From Silvibacterium acidisoli (lineage in GTDB: Bacteria > Acidobacteriota > Terriglobia > Terriglobales > Acidobacteriaceae), in the NCBI GenBank assembly GCA_022870745.1, contig CP085323.1:682001-746000 (forward strand): a stretch of 64,000 nucleotides of DNA, given 5' to 3'. The notes under the pieces were generated by a model. The model was not told the DNA's origin. It worked only from the letters and a program-made list of their open reading frames with translations, and searched no databases. Positions within the stretch are counted from its first letter, which is position 1; each line of letters begins with the position of its first letter. Positions 1 through 8,621 of the stretch are shown one piece after another. A program made the position numbers and the translations under genes.

Positions 1-1475
1 ACCTTACCGAACTCACGCGTCAGCTCGACGCGATGGGCGAAGAACGTCGCGCCGCTGAGCGCGAAAGCGCGAACCAGAGCGCAGCCCTGCGCCAGATGGA
101 TTCCGAAGTGCAGCGCCTGGAGCGCCGCCTGCAGGACTGGGTTCTGCAGAACGAGCGCAACAAGGATGCACGCGAGACGAAGCAGAACTTCATCGAGCAG
201 AAGCGCGACGAAGCACAACGCGTCGAGGAGCAGCACCAGTCGGCGGAAGCGGGAATCCAGGAACTGCAGCGCGACGTGGAACAGATGCGCGCCTCGCGCG
301 AAGAGGCACAGCAGCAGGCCGCCCAGGTTTCGGCCGAGCTGGCTGGCCTTGAAGAACGCCGCCGGGGAGCCGAAGCGACCTTTGCCCGCATCGACAGAAT
401 GTTCGCTGACCTTACCCAGCGCGTGGCGCAGGTAGAACAGCAGATCACCTCCGCCGAGGCCGAGCAGGAACAGCGCGTAAGGGAGAACGAGCAGCTTGCG
501 GTCAGCCGCGAGCAGCTTGCTGAAACACGTTCCCAGGCACTCGCCGAGGTGGCACAGCTTACCCAGGAAGCCAGCGAACTGCGCACGCAGATCGCCGAGA
601 TCGATCATCAACTCAAGGCAATGCGCGCCCAGGCCAACAGCCTGCGTGAGACTCGCAGCGCGCGCAGCACCCGTTCCGCTACGCTAACCGCGGAGATCGC
701 GCACCTTGAAGAAACCTGCGTCAACGATCTTGGCACCGAGGCGTCCGTTCTGCGCGAAGAGACCGAACTGCCCCGCCTCGAAGGCGACGCACTTACGGAA
801 GAAGACGAAGCATGCCGCGGCCTGAAGCAGAAGCTCGAGGCAATGGGCCCTGTGAACATGATGGCGCTCGAAGAGTACAAGGAAACCGAGCAGCGTCACC
901 AGTTCCTCGAAGGACAGCGCAAGGACCTGCTGGAATCCATCGAAAACACGCAGGCGACCATCCGCGAAATCGATCAGATCTCGCGCACCAAGTTCGACGA
1001 GGCATTTGCGCGCATCAACGAGAACTTCAGCGCGACCTTTTCACGGCTCTTTAACGGTGGACAGGCCTTCATGCGGCTCACCGACGCGGAGAACTCGAAC
1101 GACAGCGGTATCGATATCGTTTCGCAGCCGCCGGGCAAGAAGCTGCAGAACGTGCTGCTGCTGTCGGGCGGCGAGAAGGCTCTGACCGCGCTGTCACTGC
1201 TGATGGGCATCTTCCAATACCAGCCGAGTCCGTTCTGCGTGCTCGACGAAGTCGACGCTCCGCTCGACGAAACCAACGTGGGAAGACTCGCCGATATGCT
1301 GCGCAGCATGGCGATCGATACACAGTTCCTCATCGTCACGCACTCCAAGCGCATGATGACGAACGCCGATCTCATCTATGGCGTCACCATGCAGGAACCG
1401 GGCGTTTCGAAGATCGTCAGCGTGAAGCTAGGCGGCCAGGACCGTACGGGAGAGGCGCGGCGCGCTACGGCGTGA
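1..1475 (+). CDS. smc: Chromosome segregation ATPase SMC, C-terminal part (5' end outside window)
   Basis: The frame is open from base 3, so the gene begins upstream of the window; about 490 C-terminal residues are visible. The first two thirds are a highly charged Glu/Arg/Gln-rich coiled coil. The last part is the C-terminal ABC half-domain: the signature motif LLSGGEKALTA near base 1160 and Walker B CVLDEVDAPLDE near base 1240, followed by the conserved VTHSKRMM segment. In SMC this half pairs with the N-terminal Walker A half to form the ATPase head of the condensin ring. The N-terminal head and the hinge are not visible. A gap of about 215 bases with a promoter-like sequence separates it from purC. 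Confidence 0.96.
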   Translation, partial: LTELTRQLDAMGEERRAAERESANQSAALRQMDSEVQRLERRLQDWVLQNERNKDARETKQNFIEQKRDEAQRVEEQHQSAEAGIQELQRDVEQMRASREEAQQQAAQVSAELAGLEERRRGAEATFARIDRMFADLTQRVAQVEQQITSAEAEQEQRVRENEQLAVSREQLAETRSQALAEVAQLTQEASELRTQIAEIDHQLKAMRAQANSLRETRSARSTRSATLTAEIAHLEETCVNDLGTEASVLREETELPRLEGDALTEEDEACRGLKQKLEAMGPVNMMALEEYKETEQRHQFLEGQRKDLLESIENTQATIREIDQISRTKFDEAFARINENFSATFSRLFNGGQAFMRLTDAENSNDSGIDIVSQPPGKKLQNVLLLSGGEKALTALSLLMGIFQYQPSPFCVLDEVDAPLDETNVGRLADMLRSMAIDTQFLIVTHSKRMMTNADLIYGVTMQEPGVSKIVSVKLGGQDRTGEARRATA

Positions 1476-1628
1476 GCGGCTTCCACTTCACCGCAAAGTC
1501 AATGGTCACGATAGTAATCGAATGTAGCTTTTATTTTGCATTCCAGTGACCTTACTTTGCCTCTTGACGGCGAACGCCGGTCGTGACAGGCACGCGTCAC
1601 ACCGCGTGAATGCTGTGTTTACCACGCG

Positions 1629-1657
1629 TTGACAAAGCATCCCGGGAACCTGAGAAT
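1629..1657 (+). promoter_or_regulatory. Sigma-70-type promoter candidate for purC
   Basis: A perfect -35 hexamer TTGACA (1629-1634) is followed after 17 bases by GAGAAT (1652-1657), which matches 4 of 6 bases of TATAAT. It lies about 35 bases before the likely purC start and is the only strong match in the smc-purC gap. The -10 is weak, so this is a prediction from sequence only. Confidence 0.45.
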
Positions 1658-1692
1658 CGAAATTCAGATTGATTCTCCAGGAAGGCCCCCTT

Positions 1693-2586
1693 TTGCCAGC
1701 TCTCATCGAAACCGACCTAAGCCACCTAGCCCTGCACGCTCGCGGCAAAGTTCGTGACCTCTACAACGTCGGTGAATTTCTTCTGCTGGTAGCAACCGAT
1801 CGCATCTCCGCTTTCGATCACGTGCTTGCTACCGGAATTCCGGGCAAAGGCAAGGTGCTCACGCAGCTTTCGCTTTTCTGGTTCGACTTCCTAAAGAACA
1901 TCGTTCCAAATCACCTGATCACCGCGGATGTGAACAAGTTTCCCGCCGAGTTGCAGGACGACCGCGATCAACTCGAAGGCCGATCCATGCTGGTGAAGCG
2001 CGCGCAGATGTTTCCGGTGGAGTGCGTCGCCCGCGGTTACCTCTCGGGCTCCGGCTGGAAGGAATATCAGGGCACGGGCAAGGTCTGCGGCATTCCTCTG
2101 CCTGCCGGACTCCGCGAGTCGGACAAGCTGCCTGAGCCGATTTTCACACCCGCCACCAAAAGCCTCGATGGCGAGCATGACATCAACATCTCTTTCGACG
2201 AGATGGTTGCACGTGTTGGTGCACCGAGCGCGGAGAAGCTGCGCAGCCTTACACTGGATATCTACAATCAAGCCTCCGCTTATGCCGAAGAGCGCGGGCT
2301 GATTCTGGCTGATACAAAGTTTGAGTTCGGCACCACATCAGAAGGCATCATTCTGGCCGATGAAGTTCTTACCCCGGACTCGTCTCGGTTCTGGCCGAAG
2401 GATCAATACGCGCCCGGCGGCGCGCAGCCATCCTTTGACAAGCAGTTCGTTCGTGATTACCTGGAAAGCATTCACTGGAACAAACAGGCCCCAGCGCCGG
2501 GACTTCCGGATGAGGTCTCCTCGCGCACACAGCAGAAGTATCTCGAGGCTTACCGTCTGCTGACGGGCAAGTCTCTTTCGCTCTAG
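1693..2586 (+). CDS. purC: Phosphoribosylaminoimidazole-succinocarboxamide synthase (SAICAR synthetase)
   Basis: The enzyme condenses CAIR with aspartate using ATP to give SAICAR in de novo purine synthesis (cytosol). The protein of 297 residues has the early GKVRDLYNVG block, the ISAFDHV block and the signature LADEVLTPDSSRFWP near residue 230. I chose the TTG at 1693 because AGGAAGG (1679-1685) lies 7 bases upstream and the product then begins just before the conserved GKVRDLY block; an in-frame TTG at 1669 would add 8 residues but has no ribosome site. The CvpA-family gene follows after only 7 bases, so they are probably co-transcribed. Confidence 0.95.
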   Translation: MPALIETDLSHLALHARGKVRDLYNVGEFLLLVATDRISAFDHVLATGIPGKGKVLTQLSLFWFDFLKNIVPNHLITADVNKFPAELQDDRDQLEGRSMLVKRAQMFPVECVARGYLSGSGWKEYQGTGKVCGIPLPAGLRESDKLPEPIFTPATKSLDGEHDINISFDEMVARVGAPSAEKLRSLTLDIYNQASAYAEERGLILADTKFEFGTTSEGIILADEVLTPDSSRFWPKDQYAPGGAQPSFDKQFVRDYLESIHWNKQAPAPGLPDEVSSRTQQKYLEAYRLLTGKSLSL

Positions 2587-2593
2587 GGTATCG

Positions 2594-3133
2594 ATGGCCG
2601 TTATCGATTGGCTGATCGTTGTCGTTCTCGTTGTCTCAGTCTTGTCGGCGGCCAAAAAGGGTTTTTTTCTCGAAGTCTTTTCGCTTGCCGGCGTGGTTGC
2701 CGGCTTGCTGCTGGCCAGTTGGAACTATCAACGGCTGATGCCGTGGGTTTCGCGCTGGATTCACACCTGGCAGGTCGCCGAGGCGATTTCTTTCCTCGCG
2801 ATTGCGCTGGGAGTGATGATCCTCGCCGGACTTGCAGGACGGATCATCCGCTGGTCGGTGCATTCGATCGGACTGGGCTGGGCAGACAGGCTGATCGGTG
2901 CGGCATTCGGCTTCGTGAAGGGTTGTGTTCTGGTCGTGGTGGCAGTGCTGGCAGTGGCGGCCTTTTTACCGAAGGCCACATGGTTTCAGCAATCGCGGCT
3001 GGTTCCGTATTTTTTGGACGCAGCACATCAGGCTTCGATTGCGACGCCGGTTGAGCTGGGTCAGCGCATCCGGCAGGGCGTAACTACCCTGCGGGAGACG
3101 CAGTTGGACTGGATGAACCGGCGGTCGTTCTAA
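2594..3133 (+). CDS. CvpA family membrane protein
   Basis: This 179-residue protein has four hydrophobic segments: residues 3-20, 25-45, 58-80 and about 105-125. The N-terminal IDWLIVVVLVVSVLSAAKKGFF block is typical of CvpA, a family linked to colicin V production and envelope homeostasis whose molecular role is not settled. It starts 7 bases after purC, which fits the known purine-operon neighbourhood of cvpA in other bacteria. The first ATG after the purC stop is used. Confidence 0.85.
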   Translation: MAVIDWLIVVVLVVSVLSAAKKGFFLEVFSLAGVVAGLLLASWNYQRLMPWVSRWIHTWQVAEAISFLAIALGVMILAGLAGRIIRWSVHSIGLGWADRLIGAAFGFVKGCVLVVVAVLAVAAFLPKATWFQQSRLVPYFLDAAHQASIATPVELGQRIRQGVTTLRETQLDWMNRRSF

Positions 3134-3206
3134 CAATTCGCCGGCTGGAAGATTTGGAATTTATCGACGCGGGTCAACAACCCCGCGCACAGAAAGAGGA
3201 ATTTCT

Positions 3207-3485
3207 TTGAAACGTGAACTGGATGAACTGGTAACAAAGATGCATGACGGGGGAATTACCTACGAAGAGGCCGTTCGCGAGTTCAAAAAGCGATTCCTGA
3301 TCGAAGTCCTTTCGCATCACCGGGGAAACCAGTGCAAGGCTGCCAAGGAGCTTGGCATGCACCGCAACACATTGAGCCGCACCATTGCCGAGCTCGAGAT
3401 CGATTTCGCACAAATTCGCGTCGGGCTCAAGCGTCCGCCCCGCAGCGAACGTCCTGTATTTGCGGTTAAGCAAACGGTCCGCTAA
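3207..3485 (+). CDS. Fis-family helix-turn-helix DNA-binding protein
   Basis: The protein has 92 residues. Residues about 27-62 form a Fis-type HTH: the block RFLIEVLSHHRGNQCKAAK followed by the recognition helix with HRNTLSRTI. This is the domain found at the C-terminus of sigma-54 activators and in stand-alone Fis. No receiver or AAA+ domain is attached, so it is probably a small nucleoid or transcription factor. The AGAGGAA sequence just before the start is a ribosome site. Its target is unknown; Fis-like HTH alone does not prove orthology to E. coli Fis. Confidence 0.85.
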   Translation: MKRELDELVTKMHDGGITYEEAVREFKKRFLIEVLSHHRGNQCKAAKELGMHRNTLSRTIAELEIDFAQIRVGLKRPPRSERPVFAVKQTVR

Positions 3486-3545
3486 GCCAGCTTCTTCGTG
3501 CGTGGCTCGGCCTTGCTTTACTCTAAGTACAAGGCAAAAGGACGA

Positions 3546-4298
3546 GTGAGCACCCAGAATTTACAGAATCAGACGGCAGCCGCCACCCCGAGCCGTCGCG
3601 TTTTCGAGCGCGATGGCTTCGTGTGGGACGCGCAGGATGCCTACCTCTTCGACATTGACGGCACGCTGTTGCGCAGCCGCGATCGCATCCACTACAACTC
3701 CTTCGCTTCGAGCGTGCGCAGCGTGATGGGCCACGAACTTAATCTCGATGGCGTGGTTCTGCATGGCAACACCGACCCCGGCATCCTCTGCGAAGCCTTC
3801 CGCCTGGCCAGGCTCGATGAGCGGCAATGGCAGCCTCAGCTTGAGGCAGTGCTCAAGGCCATGCGCAACGAAGTCGAAGCGCAGCGCGACCGGATGCAGC
3901 TGGTGAAGATGCCGGCTGTCGACGAGACGCTTGATTACCTCCAGCAGAAGGGCGCCGCACTGGGCGTCGCCACGGGCAATCTTGAATCCATTGGCTGGCT
4001 CAAGCTTGAGGTGCTGGGAATTCGCAACTGGTTTACCTTTGGCGGATTCAGTGACGACTACATCCTCCGGTCAGACATGATCGCGCACGCCATCGAGCAG
4101 GCACGGCAACAGTCCAGTCCTGGTGCAAGCGTCTGCGTCGTGGGCGACACTCCCGCGGATATCTCCGCCGCGCGGGCAAACGGCCTGCCCACCATCGCCG
4201 TCGCCACCGGCAACTACACCTTCGATCAGCTGATGGAGCACGAACCCGAGGTCTGCGCCACCACGCTCGCCGATCTGCTGGCCGCGAGGAGCGCCTAG
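3546..4298 (+). CDS. HAD family hydrolase (phosphatase-like)
   Basis: The 250-residue protein has HAD motif I, FDIDGTLLRS, near residue 37 (two catalytic Asp), a cap region rich in helices, the ATGN motif II, and motif IV GDTPADISAARA near residue 199. This pattern suits a phosphoglycolate-phosphatase-like small-molecule phosphatase; the substrate cannot be read from the sequence. I use GTG 3546, which has AAAGGA just upstream, rather than GTG 3498, which would add an unconserved leader. The secretin-like gene follows after 8 bases. Confidence 0.85.
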   Translation: MSTQNLQNQTAAATPSRRVFERDGFVWDAQDAYLFDIDGTLLRSRDRIHYNSFASSVRSVMGHELNLDGVVLHGNTDPGILCEAFRLARLDERQWQPQLEAVLKAMRNEVEAQRDRMQLVKMPAVDETLDYLQQKGAALGVATGNLESIGWLKLEVLGIRNWFTFGGFSDDYILRSDMIAHAIEQARQQSSPGASVCVVGDTPADISAARANGLPTIAVATGNYTFDQLMEHEPEVCATTLADLLAARSA

Positions 4299-4306
4299 CC
4301 GCTGCC

Positions 4307-6196
4307 ATGAACGTCCGAACCAGTGTCGCCGCAGCTCTCGCCGTCATCCTGGCGGCAGGGCCATGCCTTGCCCAGGAGCAATCCACGCAGGGCCCGGCCG
4401 CTGCCACGGCAAAACCCGCCAAACCAATTTCGGAGCGCGACCGCAGCAAGGGCGAGAAGCTTTATTTGAAGGGTGTAAAGGCCCTCGAGGATCATAATCC
4501 CGGCGATGCAGAGAGCTACTTCGAGAAGGCCTCCGCGCTGGTGCCGGATAACGACCGCTATCGGGCCCTTGTCGGAATTGCACGCCAGCACAGGGCGTCG
4601 GAACTGGTCCAATCGGCGGAAAAAGAGCGCATCCTCGGCCAGTCAGAGAAAGCGCGCGCCGACCTGCTGCTTGCCTATCAGCTCGATCCGAAGAACACGA
4701 TCGTCACGCAACACCTCGATGAGCTGGCTCACGACAACGACATCGATACGGAAAAACTCTACCCCGGGCCGGAGATGGCCGCCTCCGCCATCCAGCTTGC
4801 GCCCGCTAAGCGTACGCAAAGCTTCCACCTGCATACCGGCTCGCAGGATCTTATCCGCCGCGTTCTGACCAGCTACGGCCTCTCGGTTTCGATCGACAGC
4901 TCGGTACACAACCAGTCCGTGCGTTTCGATGCCGACGACGTCGACTACAGCCAGGCAGCGAAGATGCTAAAGCTGGTAACCAACACCTTCATCGTGCCGC
5001 TCGACCCCAGCCGGGTGCTGGTGGCAGAAGACACCAAGGACAATCGCGAGCATTTCCAGCGGCTGGTGTACGAAACCGTCTATCTGCCGGGCCTGACCCC
5101 GGCCGAAATGACCGATGTCAGCAACCTGGCAAAGAATCTCTTCGATGCCACGCAGGCCGTGGTTTCGGTGAGCGGCTCTTCCCTGCTGGTACGTGCCCCG
5201 GAAGACCGTATGAGGGCGCTGAACCTGACGTTAAAAGACCTGCTCTCCGGGCATAGCCAGGTTCAGCTGGACGTGAAGCTTTACAGTCTCGCAAAGACCC
5301 GCACTCTGAACATCGGTATCCAGCCTCCGTCGCAAACGACGGTGTTCAATGTTCCGACTGAGTTGAACAGTGTACTCTCCAGCAACCAGAGCCTCGTGCA
5401 GGAGATCATTTCGAGTGGACTGGCCAGCGCAGGCGACGACACAGCCATTGCTGCAATTCTCATCGCCTCCGGCGCATTGACCGGCACCGTATTCAATACG
5501 CCCTTCGCCCTCTTCGGTGGCGGCGATACGCTGAGCGGCCTCGGCATCGGCTCCATCACGGGCAACCTCGCATTGAACTCGAGTGATACGCGCGCCCTGG
5601 ACGACATCAAGGTCAACGTCGAGAATCAGGACGAAGCGACCATCCGCAGCGGCACCCGCTACCCGATCGAAACCTCGAGCTATTCCAGTCTTTCCGGATC
5701 ATCGGTGAGCATTCCCGGACTTTCCACCGCGGGCATTTCAAGCAGCCTGGCATCGTTGGGCATCAGCTCCGCCGCGCTCGCCAGCACCAACGAGACGATT
5801 CCCCAGGTGCAGTATCAGGATCTTGGATTGACGCTGAAGGTAAAGCCATACATCGAGCGGAATCAGGATGTAACCCTGAACATCGACCTAAAAATCACAG
5901 CGCTGCAAGGCACCGAGATCAACGACATTCCTGTGCTCACAAACCAGCAATACACCGCCATCACCACGCTCAAAAACGGAGCCAGCGCGATGGTAGTAAG
6001 CGCGATGAGCAAGTCGCAGTCCGCGGCCGTAAACGGGCTGCCAGGGTTGAGCGAGCTGCCCGGTTTCCAGTCGACGACGAACCAACAAAGTGAAAACGAT
6101 GTCAGCAACCTGCTGATCGTGATCACGCCGCACATCACTCACATTGCCCACCCGCAGGAAGTGGGCAACATGATGATCTTCCCGACCCACCCTTAG
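4307..6196 (+). CDS. Secretin-like outer-membrane protein (type II/III secretion or pilus secretin family)
   Basis: The 629-residue product begins with a signal peptide (cut probably after PCLAQ near residue 23), then a TPR-like helical region (about 40-135) and secretin N-domains (about 165-330). A C-terminal secretin barrel (about 420-620) contains the conserved TLKVKPYIERNQDVTL block and ends in LLIVITPHI. Secretins form large outer-membrane pores for type II secretion, type IV pili or competence. No other secretion or pilus gene lies nearby, so the partner system is unknown. It follows the HAD gene by 8 bases and ends at a strong hairpin. Confidence 0.85.
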   Translation: MNVRTSVAAALAVILAAGPCLAQEQSTQGPAAATAKPAKPISERDRSKGEKLYLKGVKALEDHNPGDAESYFEKASALVPDNDRYRALVGIARQHRASELVQSAEKERILGQSEKARADLLLAYQLDPKNTIVTQHLDELAHDNDIDTEKLYPGPEMAASAIQLAPAKRTQSFHLHTGSQDLIRRVLTSYGLSVSIDSSVHNQSVRFDADDVDYSQAAKMLKLVTNTFIVPLDPSRVLVAEDTKDNREHFQRLVYETVYLPGLTPAEMTDVSNLAKNLFDATQAVVSVSGSSLLVRAPEDRMRALNLTLKDLLSGHSQVQLDVKLYSLAKTRTLNIGIQPPSQTTVFNVPTELNSVLSSNQSLVQEIISSGLASAGDDTAIAAILIASGALTGTVFNTPFALFGGGDTLSGLGIGSITGNLALNSSDTRALDDIKVNVENQDEATIRSGTRYPIETSSYSSLSGSSVSIPGLSTAGISSSLASLGISSAALASTNETIPQVQYQDLGLTLKVKPYIERNQDVTLNIDLKITALQGTEINDIPVLTNQQYTAITTLKNGASAMVVSAMSKSQSAAVNGLPGLSELPGFQSTTNQQSENDVSNLLIVITPHITHIAHPQEVGNMMIFPTHP

Positions 6197-6203
6197 AAAC
6201 ATG

Positions 6204-6234
6204 TTGTCATCCCTCACGAAATGAGGGATGACAA
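6204..6234. terminator. Perfect 13-bp hairpin between convergent genes
   Basis: TTGTCATCCCTCA (6204-6216) and its exact complement (6222-6234) enclose a 5-base loop. It lies between the secretin-like gene (+) and glgA (-) and could end transcription from both sides. There is no clear U-tract on either strand, so it could also be a dispersed palindromic repeat element. Confidence 0.6.
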
Positions 6235-6260
6235 GTCTCTATATCCTCACCTTAGCGAAC

Positions 6261-7718
6261 CTAACTGCGGCGGCGGGCCACTTCCTCATAGAGCGCGGCG
6301 TACTGCCGGGCAGGCTCTTTCCAGGAAAAGTCCTTGCCCATGCCATTGCGCATCAGCGTGGTCCAGGCATTTTTGTCGTCCCGGAAGAGGTCGGCCGCGC
6401 GATGTATTGCGGCCAGAAAACTGTCGGCGTTCTGGTCGTGGAACTTGAAGCCTGTTCCTGTCTTCTCTTCGCCGTTCCACTCTTCGACCGTGTCATCGAG
6501 ACCACCCGTGGCATGGACCACAGGCACCGTACCGTACTTCAGGCTGTAGATCTGGTTCAGGCCGCAGGGCTCATAGCGTGACGGCATCAGGAAGATATCC
6601 GAACCCGCTTCGACCTTGTGCGCCAGGGCATCGTCGTAGCCGATGCGGACGGAAATGCGTCCCGAATACTGCTCATGCAGCGAACGGAACAATCCTTCGT
6701 AATAAGGCTCTCCCGTGCCCAGCGCGACGAGGAAGACATCTTCGTTGAGCAGGCGGTTGGCAATCTGGGCGATCAGGTCGAAGCCCTTCTGAGTCGCGAA
6801 GCGCGACACGATGCCCAGTACCGGCGTTTCGTCCGCAACCTGCGAAGCACCGAAGGCGTGCAGCAGGTCGCGGCGGCATTCAAGCTTGCCTGCCAGCTTC
6901 TTCGGAGTGTAGTGCGCCGCGATGTTGTGATCGGTCTCCGGATTCCACAGGGTGTAATCCACGCCATTGAGAATGCCGTGCAGGTCTGCGCCCCGGCTGC
7001 GAAGCACCGAATCCAGCCCATTGCCGAACTCAGGTGTCGTGATCTCTTCTGCATACCTGCGGCTTACCGTGGTGATGGCATCGGAGTAGACGATGCCGCC
7101 CTTCAGATAATTGAAGGTGTCATACTGCTCCACCTTGTCCATGGTGAAAATGTCCCACGGAAGGAGCAGGCGCTCGATCGTCTGCGGCGGAAACCATCCC
7201 TGGTACCCCGCATTATGGATGGTCAGAACGCATCCCGCATTGCGCAGCGCAGGGTCAAAGTAATAGGTCGTACGCAGGTATACCGGGATCATCGCCGCCT
7301 GCCAGTCATGCACGTGGAAGATGTCCGGCACGCCGAGCTGTTTCGTTGCTTCGAGCACAGCACGGCCGAAGAGCCCGAATCGCTCCCAGTTGTCGAGATA
7401 GTCGCCGGTCGGCGTTGCGTACAGCGATTCCCGGTCAAAGAGCTCGGGACAATCCACGAAGCAGATCTGCACACCCTCGTGCAGGCCGCCATCGAGAATG
7501 GTGACGAAGCGGTTGTAGTACTCAAATGGAATCGTAATGCTGCGGATGACCGGCTTTTTCTCCGGGGCCTTTTCGCGCACCTGGCGATAGTAGGGCAGAT
7601 ACACTGTAACGCGGTGGCCGAGTGCCGCGATCTCCTTCGGCAGCGCGCCAATCACGTCGGCGAGACCTCCGGTTTTAACGTAAGGGATACATTCCGACGC
7701 GGCGAAGACAATGTGCAT
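6261..7718 (-). CDS. glgA: Glycogen synthase (ADP-glucose type, GT5)
   Basis: The enzyme adds glucose from ADP-glucose to growing alpha-1,4-glucan in the cytosol. The 485-residue protein has the family's length. The N-terminal block contains KTGGLADVIGALP (residues 15-27, the nucleotide-sugar-binding KTGGL loop). The second Rossmann half carries the SRYEPCGLNQIYSLKYGTVP block near residue 380. It stands alone on the minus strand; no glgB or glgC is visible. Start is the ATG at 7718, directly before the conserved MHIVFAASECIPYVK block. Confidence 0.95.
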   Translation of the reverse strand: MHIVFAASECIPYVKTGGLADVIGALPKEIAALGHRVTVYLPYYRQVREKAPEKKPVIRSITIPFEYYNRFVTILDGGLHEGVQICFVDCPELFDRESLYATPTGDYLDNWERFGLFGRAVLEATKQLGVPDIFHVHDWQAAMIPVYLRTTYYFDPALRNAGCVLTIHNAGYQGWFPPQTIERLLLPWDIFTMDKVEQYDTFNYLKGGIVYSDAITTVSRRYAEEITTPEFGNGLDSVLRSRGADLHGILNGVDYTLWNPETDHNIAAHYTPKKLAGKLECRRDLLHAFGASQVADETPVLGIVSRFATQKGFDLIAQIANRLLNEDVFLVALGTGEPYYEGLFRSLHEQYSGRISVRIGYDDALAHKVEAGSDIFLMPSRYEPCGLNQIYSLKYGTVPVVHATGGLDDTVEEWNGEEKTGTGFKFHDQNADSFLAAIHRAADLFRDDKNAWTTLMRNGMGKDFSWKEPARQYAALYEEVARRRS

Positions 7719-7832
7719 AGTGATCTGACTCCGGTGTTGTCTTTATGATGCAGGAAAGGATGCTGAGTCGCGAAACCATGCTGAGTCTAACCTTGGCGGC
7801 GACCCAGCGGCAACGCATCGAAGGAGTTCCAA

Positions 7833-8621
7833 CTGAAGCAGAAACCCAAACTGGGGCAGAATTTCCTCGTCGATATGAGCGCCTGCCACAAGATTGCAGA
7901 CGCCCTCGGGGACCTATCGGAAAAAACCGTCATCGAAATCGGCCCGGGCGCTGGCGCCATCACAGAGATTCTCGCCCGCCGTGCGCGGCGGCTGGTGGCA
8001 ATTGAACTGGACCGCGAGCTGGCTCCGCGCCTCCGCGAACAGTTTGCCGGACAGCCTTCCGTTGAGGTCATCGAAGCCGATGTTCTCAAGACCGACCTGA
8101 TGGCGCTCCGCCAGGGCGGCGAGAAAGCCAGCGTCGTCGGCAACCTGCCTTACTACATCACGTCAGACATCCTGCTGAAGCTTTTCGCGGACAATGAAAT
8201 GATCGACCGCGCTGTTGTCATGGTGCAGCGCGAAGTGGCCGACCGTATCGCCGCCGACCCCGGCACGCGCGATTACGGCATGCTCTCTGCCACCTCGCAG
8301 CTCTATGCGCGCGTGGAGCGCATCCTGACACTGCCTCCAACCGCCTTCATGCCACCGCCCGAGGTGCACTCGACCGTACTGCGGCTGACCATGCGGCCGC
8401 GCTTCACCGAGCTTGCAGTGGAACCGGAACCGTTCTTTGCATTCCTGAAGGAGTCTTTCGCACAGAAACGGAAAACGCTCGCAAAGAATCTGCGAGCGTC
8501 CGGTCTTACAGCGGATGTATTGGCTCCGGCATTCGAAGCGGCAGGCGTTGCGCCCATGGCGCGCGCCGAAGAACTGGACCTGGAAGCGATGGCGCGGCTC
8601 TTCCGCGCCCTGCGGAAATAA
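7833..8621 (+). CDS. rsmA: 16S rRNA (adenine1518-N6/adenine1519-N6)-dimethyltransferase, apparent CTG start
   Basis: RsmA (KsgA) dimethylates two adjacent adenines in the 3'-terminal helix of 16S rRNA during late 30S assembly. The SAM-binding glycine loop EIGPGAGAITE and the catalytic NLPYYIT motif are present. The first ATG in frame is at 7875, but it would cut off the conserved KPKLGQNFLVD block encoded just before it. The frame is open back to a TAA at 7788 with no ATG, GTG or TTG. A CTG at 7833 has AAGGAG (7821-7826) at 6 bases. I therefore extend the gene to the CTG (262 residues). Its stop directly abuts the stop of the convergent hydrolase. Confidence 0.88.
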   Translation: MKQKPKLGQNFLVDMSACHKIADALGDLSEKTVIEIGPGAGAITEILARRARRLVAIELDRELAPRLREQFAGQPSVEVIEADVLKTDLMALRQGGEKASVVGNLPYYITSDILLKLFADNEMIDRAVVMVQREVADRIAADPGTRDYGMLSATSQLYARVERILTLPPTAFMPPPEVHSTVLRLTMRPRFTELAVEPEPFFAFLKESFAQKRKTLAKNLRASGLTADVLAPAFEAAGVAPMARAEELDLEAMARLFRALRK

